A stretch of 30,865 nucleotides of DNA, taken from positions 1-30,865 of the forward strand of contig CAMNDM010000042.1 in assembly GCA_946535435.1 (NCBI GenBank), in the 5' to 3' direction. The notes beneath the pieces are model-generated. The model was not told the origin of the DNA, made no database searches, and was given only the letters and a program-made list of their open reading frames with translations. The translations under genes were made by a program, and so were the position numbers. The first letter of the stretch is position 1; each line of letters starts with the position of its first letter. This DNA is from Physcocola sp002396385 (lineage in GTDB: Bacteria > Bacteroidota > Bacteroidia > Bacteroidales > Paludibacteraceae). Below are positions 25,334 to 30,865 of this stretch, piece after piece.

Positions 25334-26056
25334 TTATTTTAGCCAGTTGTTTTTGTCGCGCGAAAGGTAACCTTTGAACATTTCAAGGTCATCTTTTGTG
25401 GTCAGTTTTATATTCTTGTCGCTGCCTGCTGCAAAGTGCAGGCGAACGCCCAGTTCCACCATCATGGTGTTGGCATAGTGAGACCCGTAGATGCCAATCT
25501 CTTTTTCGAAAGCCTCGTGATATTTTTCGTCGAGTAGGCTGAAGCGGTAGGCCTGCGGCGTGGACACACGGCGGAGGGTCTCGCGGGGGATGAATTGGGT
25601 TGTGGTTGTCTCATCTTCCTCGCTTACTACGAATATCTGTTCGTTGTAGGGCATTGAGGTGACGGCGTTGCCATATTCGTTGGCTTTCTGTATGACGTCG
25701 GTCAACACTGCGGGCTCGATAAGCGGCCTTATGCCATCGTGAATAATGACGATATCGTCAGCTCCGGCTTTGTCTTCCAAATTGTATACACCGTTCCTGA
25801 TTGACTCTTGCCCTGTTTTCCCTCCTTTTACGATCCATTTCAATTTGTCTATGCTGAATTGTTTCGCATAGGCCCAAACAACGTTTTCCCAACCCTCAAT
25901 GCATACAACCTCTATTGCGTCAATCATCGGGTGGCGTTGGAAACTGTCAAGGGTATATATAAGTATGGGCTTGTCGTACACGTTAATGAACTGCTTGGGG
26001 ATGTCTTGTCCCATGCGCTGGCCTGAACCGCCAGCTATTATTACGGCTATATTCAT
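25334..26056 (-). CDS. IspD/TarI-family cytidylyltransferase
   Basis: The protein has 240 residues. The IspD/TarI signature is present: IAGGSGQRMG at 7-16 with PKQF at 20-23 (Lys21), GQESIRNG at 82-89, HDGIRPLI at 106-113 and TPQAYRF. These enzymes transfer CMP from CTP to a polyol phosphate, making either CDP-methylerythritol (IspD) or CDP-ribitol and similar products (TarI). True IspD normally has HDAARP where this has HDGIRP. Together with the SDR partner, this favours a TarI-like role in surface polysaccharide synthesis. A second IspD elsewhere in the genome would support that. If none exists, this gene could serve isoprenoid synthesis. Confidence 0.87.
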   Translation of the reverse strand: MNIAVIIAGGSGQRMGQDIPKQFINVYDKPILIYTLDSFQRHPMIDAIEVVCIEGWENVVWAYAKQFSIDKLKWIVKGGKTGQESIRNGVYNLEDKAGADDIVIIHDGIRPLIEPAVLTDVIQKANEYGNAVTSMPYNEQIFVVSEEDETTTTQFIPRETLRRVSTPQAYRFSLLDEKYHEAFEKEIGIYGSHYANTMMVELGVRLHFAAGSDKNIKLTTKDDLEMFKGYLSRDKNNWLK

Positions 26057-26082
26057 ATAAGTGTTTTTGATTCTTCTGTATG

Positions 26083-26090
26083 CAAAATTA
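26083..26090 (-). promoter_or_regulatory. Possible -7 box for the IspD/TarI-like gene
   Basis: The minus strand reads TAATTTTG, a match to TAnnTTTG, placed to give a leader of about 20 bases. No clear -33 TTTG is seen. Confidence 0.35.
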
Positions 26091-26115
26091 GAAATAATTA
26101 TTGTGTTTTGGCGCT

Positions 26116-26460
26116 TTATCTGGCTTTATCTTCTTTGCTGTCGTCGGTCGTACCATTTTCCATAAGGTTCACGTACTGCATTACCTCTTTCTTTACCTCA
26201 TACAGTTTCATATCGTCGACGTTGTGTGCCAGATAGTAGACCACGGTGTTGTTGTCTCGTTTCAGTACCCGCCTTATTGCGCTTATGGGTATGTTTAGTG
26301 CGAACGAGACTTTGACTATTATGGTACGGGCATCTGTTATATCTTGTGTTATGCGCATGTGTTGTTCGGTCAGCAAATCCCTCGTTACCCCAATATGTTT
26401 TAGGGTGACGTTTACTACTATGTTTAGTAGGTTCTCGGTGTTTAATGCTGGTGCCTCCAT
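26116..26460 (-). CDS. Small protein resembling DnaA domain IV
   Basis: This 114-residue protein has no signal peptide or membrane segment. Residues 44-86 (ARTIIVKVSFALNIPISA ... KRDNNTVVYYLAHNVDDM) line up well by eye with the helix-turn-helix domain IV of DnaA. In E. coli DnaA that domain reads ARQMAMALAKEL... followed by GGRDHTTVLHACRKIEQL. The RDNNTV at 68-73 matches the DnaA-box-contacting RDHxTV signature with Asn in place of His. The N-terminal 40 residues are helical and unknown to me, and the C terminus is acidic. No AAA+ domain is present, so it is not an initiator; it could be a DnaA-box-binding regulator or a domestic copy of a phage gene. It is the first gene of a minus-strand run with the cytidylyltransferase and SDR. 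Confidence 0.7.
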   Translation of the reverse strand: MEAPALNTENLLNIVVNVTLKHIGVTRDLLTEQHMRITQDITDARTIIVKVSFALNIPISAIRRVLKRDNNTVVYYLAHNVDDMKLYEVKKEVMQYVNLMENGTTDDSKEDKAR

Positions 26461-26477
26461 AATTAAATATATATATA

Positions 26478-26485
26478 CAAATATA
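26478..26485 (-). promoter_or_regulatory. Possible -7 box for the DnaA domain IV-like gene
   Basis: The minus strand reads TATATTTG, matching TAnnTTTG, 18 bases before the start codon. No clear -33 element is present at the usual distance. Confidence 0.4.
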
Positions 26486-26493
26486 ACTTATTT

Positions 26494-26525
26494 TTTGAAA
26501 CTATCCTTTTGTTCCTATACTTTTG
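26494..26525 (+). promoter_or_regulatory. Promoter of the T9SS/beta-helix gene pair
   Basis: TTTG at 26494-26497 and TACTTTTG at 26518-26525, with 20 bases between, match the Bacteroidota consensus. Transcription would start near 26532, leaving a leader of about 115 bases before the ATG at 26649. Confidence 0.6.
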
Positions 26526-26648
26526 GTTGCTATCTCTGTCATCTTGTCTGTTCCCTAAAAAAAAACGATGTTGGTTGAATTTAAAACCAGAACTCATCCG
26601 AACGGAGTATTTTTATTCCCGAAAAAAGAATTATAACTACTAGCTACT

Positions 26649-27152
26649 ATGAACACAACACTAACTAAATGCGTTTTGCTGTTTACCGCATTGCCTTTAG
26701 GTGTTGCTGCCGCTCAGGCGCAGCTTTTAACGAAGGTGACGGTTTTGCAAAACGGTGCATCGCAGAGTTTTACGATGTACGATTCTGGGAAAATGTACTT
26801 TTCTGGTAACACTTCCCTTGTTATCGATACAATAGGCAATGGAAATACCGTGGTTGCCGATTTGAAAAAAGTCGATAAGATCCTCTTCTCTACTTTCGAG
26901 TCCTCTTCTTCGGGCTGCGTCTCCGTCTTGAATGACGCGTCGGCTATGGCTGTCATTCCAGCTGTTGCAACAGAACAGATTTCTGTAGTCGGGGTATCTG
27001 GCAGTTTTACCTACCAGATTGTTGATTTTTCGGGGCGTATTTTGCTTCAGGGAATAGCTGTTGCAGACGAGGCCATCGGCATCTCCTCTCTACCGAAAGG
27101 TGTGTTCTTGATTAGAATTAATGGTTCAATCTTAAAATTCAGTAAATTATGA
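26649..27152 (+). CDS. Small secreted protein with T9SS type A sorting domain
   Basis: This 167-residue protein has a signal peptide ending near AAAQA (residue 24). A short region with VLQNGASQSFTMYDSGKMYF and DLKKVDKILFS follows, a pattern seen at the start of many Bacteroidota surface proteins. The C-terminal 75 residues look like a T9SS type A sorting domain, with FTYQIVDFSGRILLQG and SLPKGVFLIRINGSILKFSKL-like strands (the last shortened here to KGVFLIRI and KFSKL). Almost nothing lies between the two parts, so the protein is nearly a bare sorting domain. Its stop overlaps the next start by 4 bases (ATGA at 27149), so the two proteins are coupled and may act as a pair. Confidence 0.8.
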   Translation: MNTTLTKCVLLFTALPLGVAAAQAQLLTKVTVLQNGASQSFTMYDSGKMYFSGNTSLVIDTIGNGNTVVADLKKVDKILFSTFESSSSGCVSVLNDASAMAVIPAVATEQISVVGVSGSFTYQIVDFSGRILLQGIAVADEAIGISSLPKGVFLIRINGSILKFSKL

Positions 27153-29716
27153 AAAAGTACTTAATGCTTCTGGCGGCGGGCTCTTTTGCTGCGTTGCTTT
27201 TCGCTGAATCCAAGATGGATTTCCATCTGTTGGGCGGATTGACCGAGTCTTTTGGTATTAGTGTAATCGATACTATTCGATTCCACGACGGGGTAATGTC
27301 TGTTGAAGGACCAGACAAGCAGTATGCCGTTGCCGATGTCGACAGTGCCACTTTCTCTTTCGACCAGACTGCCGTGGCGGGCGATACGGTCTTCATAACA
27401 TATAACGGGAACAGTGTGGTTGTCGATAATCCGTATTCTTCTGTCGTTGCCAATGTTTCGGATGCCGATGTCGTAATCTCGTCACAAGAAGGGGAAAAAG
27501 GCATTGTTTATTATTTGACTGGCTCTTCTTCCAATGGCTCGTTCACATTGACACCCGACCACGGTTTCACTCTCTGCCTTGATAATTTGGATTTAACAAG
27601 TGCGTCTTCTGCTCCTGTTTGTCTGAACAAGGGCGCAGATGGTGAATCTTATGCTGCTACCATACACCTTAGGGGTAATTCGCATTTGGCCGATGCGGCT
27701 GGCAGTCCGTTAAAAGGCGCTGTCTATTCAAAGTCGAAACTGAAAATTAGTGCCGACTCTCTTTATACGGGTGCGTCAATCTCGGTAAAGGGAAATGCCA
27801 AACATGCCGTGAATTGTGCTAAACGTGTGGAACTCTATAGTGGAAAACTGAACATTGACGGTGCTGCTGGTGACGGTATCAATGCCGATGGGGTAGAAGT
27901 TTATGGCGGAGAGTTGTTCGTTTCCGGTACTGTTGGCGACGGAGTTGACTGTTCTGAAGTCGTTCGAATTGCGGGTGGAACTGTCAATGTTGATTCGGAT
28001 GCTGACGACACCAAGGCAATTAAATGCGATAGCCTTGTGGCAGTTTCTGGGGGAAACGTCAGTGTATCTGTCTCAGGTGCGGGTTCGAAGGGCCTAAAAG
28101 CGGGACAATTGGTCGCTATTAGCGGTGGCACGTTTACAGCCTCTCTTTCGGCTGTTGCTCCTTATGTCAATACGGACGATGATACTGACTATGGTTACAA
28201 CACGGCTGTGACCTCAAATGGAGACATTGTTGTTTCCGATAGCGCGATTGTTGTTGTAAAGGGTAATGGTGTTGCCGCAAAGGCATTGAGTGCCGATGGC
28301 AGTATTGAGGTCACTGGTGGATCGGTCGAGGCCGAACTCACCGGTTACTACTATAAGGAAACGGCTAATGCCGATACAGCTTCTGTTTGTGGATTCAAGG
28401 CCGATGCAGATGTCCGCATTTCAAATGGCGTTGTCAGCATCTCCACTGGCGACAGCTCGAATGTGTCGAAGGGTATAAAGGGAGATTATGTCTATATAGC
28501 TGGTGGTGACATAACCATCAATAATAAGGGCGGTTACTGGTACACTACCTCTACTTCTTCTAACCAGGGTGGTGGTAACTTTGGCGGTTTTGGCGGCGGC
28601 CCGGGTGGCCCTGGCGGTTTTGGCAACTCTTCTACTACAACAGTCAACTCTTCAACGCCTAAATGCATACGTGGTGACAAACTAGTCAGCATTACAGGAG
28701 GTGTGGCTAAACTTACTTGTGCGCACGGCAAGGGCATCACTTCCGACGAGGCTGTCGTTATCGGTAATGAAAAAGGCAACGACGATGATCTGTCTCTTGT
28801 GATAGTGGCTGGTACGTCTTCCGATGCTACCTACGTCAAGGGGGGTGAAAACTCTAGAACTAAGTATTGTGCCGGACCTAAGGCTATCAATTGCGATAAG
28901 ACTATCGACATTTATAGTGGAACTATTGAGGCTAAAGTTTTTGATACGGGCATAAAAGGCCGCGACATTACCGTTAATGGAGGTAAAATTACAATCGATG
29001 CTCCTTACGACCAGGGCATTCATGGACGCAACACGCTGACTGTTAATGGTGGCGACATTTACGTCGGTAACTCTTACGAGGCATTTGAGGCAATAACCCT
29101 TACTATGAATGGCGGTATTACCTCTATTTATGCGTCTAACGACGGTTGGAACGCCTCTGTGTCGTCTTCGGGTTTGTCGGGAACCCCTTCTATAACCATT
29201 AATGGGGGATACCACTATCTTAATGTAGGAAGTGGCGATACCGATTGCCTTGACAGCAACGGCGGTATGACGTTTACTGGCGGTGTGTTGATTGTTGAGG
29301 GGGGTAGCACGCTAGACGGTGGAGATGGCGGTAGCTACAGTTTTACATACAAGGGAGGAAAACTTATGCTTTTTGGCTCGGGTGTTGAGAATTCGCCTTC
29401 GGGCGCAACTACAACGTCGGGTGCGGCTGGTTCTGCCAATACGCTTTATACGGCGGCCAACAATGGAGTGGTGTTATCTTCGTTCACTACTACCAAAGCG
29501 TCCAATAACCTATACTTCTTGTACGACTCGTCTGCTTCGCTGACTTCTGGCGGAACGCTGACAAATGTGACGAAAACGGTGAACTTCCGTTGGACGGGTA
29601 ATTCGACACTTACTTATAGCGAAGGCGGTTCCATTGCAAATGGAACGGCCCTGGGGGCTGCCAGATCTTCTTCTGGCCCTGGTGGATTTGGTGGAGGCCC
29701 TGGGGGCAATTGGTAA
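27149..29716 (+). CDS. Cthe_2159/DUF4353-type carbohydrate-binding beta-helix protein
   Basis: This 855-residue protein has an N-terminal signal segment (MKKYLMLLAAGSFAALLFA). Many repeats of the type KxxxIxGGxxxVxxxGDGIxxDG follow, for example KLNIDGAAGDGINADG, LFVSGTVGDGVDCSE and KITIDAPYDQGIHGRN. These match the Cthe_2159 (DUF4353) family, whose founder is a right-handed parallel beta-helix that binds acidic polysaccharides. The early part shares the IDTIRFHDG and DSATFSF strands with the upstream T9SS gene. A Gly/Pro-rich stretch, GGFGGGPGGPGGFG, interrupts the helix near residues 473-491, and a similar GPGGFGGGPGGNW ends the protein. No T9SS sorting domain is visible, so how it reaches or holds the surface is open; the coupled neighbour has one. 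A terminator follows. Confidence 0.85.
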   Translation: MKKYLMLLAAGSFAALLFAESKMDFHLLGGLTESFGISVIDTIRFHDGVMSVEGPDKQYAVADVDSATFSFDQTAVAGDTVFITYNGNSVVVDNPYSSVVANVSDADVVISSQEGEKGIVYYLTGSSSNGSFTLTPDHGFTLCLDNLDLTSASSAPVCLNKGADGESYAATIHLRGNSHLADAAGSPLKGAVYSKSKLKISADSLYTGASISVKGNAKHAVNCAKRVELYSGKLNIDGAAGDGINADGVEVYGGELFVSGTVGDGVDCSEVVRIAGGTVNVDSDADDTKAIKCDSLVAVSGGNVSVSVSGAGSKGLKAGQLVAISGGTFTASLSAVAPYVNTDDDTDYGYNTAVTSNGDIVVSDSAIVVVKGNGVAAKALSADGSIEVTGGSVEAELTGYYYKETANADTASVCGFKADADVRISNGVVSISTGDSSNVSKGIKGDYVYIAGGDITINNKGGYWYTTSTSSNQGGGNFGGFGGGPGGPGGFGNSSTTTVNSSTPKCIRGDKLVSITGGVAKLTCAHGKGITSDEAVVIGNEKGNDDDLSLVIVAGTSSDATYVKGGENSRTKYCAGPKAINCDKTIDIYSGTIEAKVFDTGIKGRDITVNGGKITIDAPYDQGIHGRNTLTVNGGDIYVGNSYEAFEAITLTMNGGITSIYASNDGWNASVSSSGLSGTPSITINGGYHYLNVGSGDTDCLDSNGGMTFTGGVLIVEGGSTLDGGDGGSYSFTYKGGKLMLFGSGVENSPSGATTTSGAAGSANTLYTAANNGVVLSSFTTTKASNNLYFLYDSSASLTSGGTLTNVTKTVNFRWTGNSTLTYSEGGSIANGTALGAARSSSGPGGFGGGPGGNW

Positions 29717-29778
29717 CGAGACAGACTTGTAATCAGGAAGCCTTTGGCTTAAACCATATCCGAATAATATTAAAAGTC

Positions 29779-29811
29779 AAGGAGTTGTGCAAGCTGCGCA
29801 ACTCCTTTTTT
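29779..29811 (+). terminator. Rho-independent terminator after the beta-helix gene
   Basis: GGAGTTGTGC (29781-29790) pairs with GCGCAACTCC (29796-29805) with one G-U pair and a 5-base loop. A-T pairs extend it outward into a run of six T residues. Confidence 0.85.
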
Positions 29812-29950
29812 ATGGGGGTATATGTAGTTGTGCACTTGAAGAGGATAAAATAGGGAATTTGATTTTAATTAGTTATATGGGACTTCTGTAAATTAAAGTT
29901 TTGATAATTAATATATTATGCGTATATTTATAGTGTAAAGTCAACAAAAT

Positions 29951-30865
29951 ATGCAGAAATATCATCAAAACACCCCAAAATCGTTTTTTGAAGAACAATA
30001 CACCATAAATGAACTGTCAAAAATGTGCAATCCGTTGGAGATGTTGTCTTAATGTCTGGAATTCGAGATGTACAGGGAAAAACTGGAGTCGGTTCTTGCC
30101 AAAGAGGACAGACGTTCGAATGCAGGTCGCCGTCCCTTCGACCCAGTTTTGATGATAAAGGTCATGTTCATACAAAGGATGTACTGCCTAAGCGACGAAC
30201 AGGCAGTGTACCAGATAAAGGACCGTACAAGTTTTCGCCAGTTCTTAGGCATAAGCTGTTATGAGGATGTTCCCGACGAAAAGACGATTTGGAAATACCG
30301 TGAACTGTTTGCCCAAAAAGGCACGTTTGATGAGCTCTTCAACATATTCCTCTTACATCTGCAGGAGTTGGGAATAAAAATGAACGAAGGCAAAATGATA
30401 GATGCCAGTTTTGTTGTTGCCCCCAGGCAACGCAACACAAAGATAAAAGAAGGCAAGGGTGCAGAACTTTGGAAGGACCAACCGCACAAGAAATGCCAAA
30501 AGGACATAGATGCACGTTGGGTAAAGAAACGGGGCGAACGCTTTTATGGGTACAAGGACCATGTGAAAGTGGACAAAAATAATTACGGGCTATGCAGTGA
30601 CAAGTGCAAATGTGCATGACTCCAAAGAGGCAGCAGGACTCATTACAGAAGAAGACAAGGGTCAGGAAGTCTGGCTTGATGCCGGCTATACAGGTTTGGA
30701 AGGTGCTCTGACGGCCAAAGGAGTAAAGCCCATTATATGTGAAAAAGGCTTTAGGAATCATCCTCTAACAGACAGCCAAAAGCTGAGTAACAAACAAAAG
30801 TCAACAGTACGCAGCCGAGTGGAGCATGTGTTTGGCTTTATGGAGCAGTCAATGCGTGGCTTGAT
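29951..30865 (+). pseudogene. IS5-type (DDE) transposase, broken by a stop codon and a frameshift, cut by the window edge
   Basis: The frame from the ATG at 29951 encodes a typical IS5-type N terminus (FFEEQYTINELSKMCNPLEMLS), then meets TAA at 30050-30052. The same frame continues as CLEFEMYREKLESVL and on through a DUF772-like region (SDEQAVYQIKDRTSFRQFLG) to KVDKNN near 30582. There the coding sense passes to the +1 frame, ITGYAVTSANVHDSKEAA, and stays open to the right edge. The catalytic residues can be placed: Asp in KMIDAS (30401), Asp in WLDAGY (30678) and Glu in RVEHVFG (30822). The TAA differs from an expected AAA Lys codon by one base. With two lesions the copy is very likely dead. 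The left end may lie near GGGACTTCTG at about 29880, but without the right end the terminal repeats cannot be matched. Confidence 0.88.

Noticed and set aside
30050..30052. Recoding of TAA as an amino acid
   Set aside because: TAA ends many intact genes in this window, so a reassigned stop codon is ruled out.
30560..30600. Programmed ribosomal frameshift joining the two transposase frames
   Set aside because: The shift needed is +1, the sequence lacks a -1 slippery heptamer in the right phase, and a second lesion (TAA at 30050) already breaks the gene.
1..30865. CRISPR array, tRNA or rRNA genes
   Set aside because: I saw no evenly spaced direct repeats and no sequence with tRNA or rRNA hallmarks on either strand, although I could not run a covariance search.

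Overview
The window reads as a chromosome segment of a Bacteroidota bacterium, most likely of the order Bacteroidales. The evidence is type IX secretion (T9SS) type A sorting domains, a GLUG-repeat surface protein, an HU-CCDC81/SPOR protein, and promoters of the Bacteroidota form TTTG-N19/20-TAnnTTTG. Most genes lack a clear Shine-Dalgarno; recQ is an exception. I cannot name a genus from sequence alone.

Layout. (1) 1-329: the start of a secreted protein on the minus strand, cut by the window edge, followed by about 800 bases with no convincing gene but with two inverted repeats. (2) 1147-10564: housekeeping genes on the plus strand. These are an HU-fold/SPOR membrane protein coupled to an acidic DMP19-like protein, trigger factor, clpP and clpX (the protein-quality-control cluster), recQ, and a sugar nucleotidyltransferase coupled to galE. 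(3) 10662-11486: an orphan protein with a PD-(D/E)xK-like motif. (4) 11766-24282: a closely packed plus-strand run that starts with a 2638-residue T9SS surface protein. Two outer-membrane beta-barrel proteins, a MerR regulator, a TRIC-family membrane protein and a CapA-like metallophosphatase follow with gaps of 30 bases or less. (5) 24288-26460, minus strand: an extended SDR and an IspD/TarI-like cytidylyltransferase, a pair that looks like CDP-polyol precursor synthesis for a surface polysaccharide. Upstream of them is a 114-residue protein resembling the DNA-binding domain IV of DnaA. (6) 26649-29716: a promoter, a small T9SS protein, and an overlapping Cthe_2159-type beta-helix (carbohydrate-binding-like) protein. 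(7) 29951-right edge: an IS5-type transposase broken by a nonsense codon and a frameshift.

Most genes have recognisable families. The parts least explained by known families are the giant protein with its barrel neighbours (one of which looks like a PagL-type lipid A deacylase barrel that has lost its catalytic pair), the DnaA domain IV-like small protein, the HU-fold/DNA-mimic gene pair, and a palindrome laid over the recQ promoter. I did not find a clear new defence or mobile system. All family assignments come from reading motifs by eye, without database searches.
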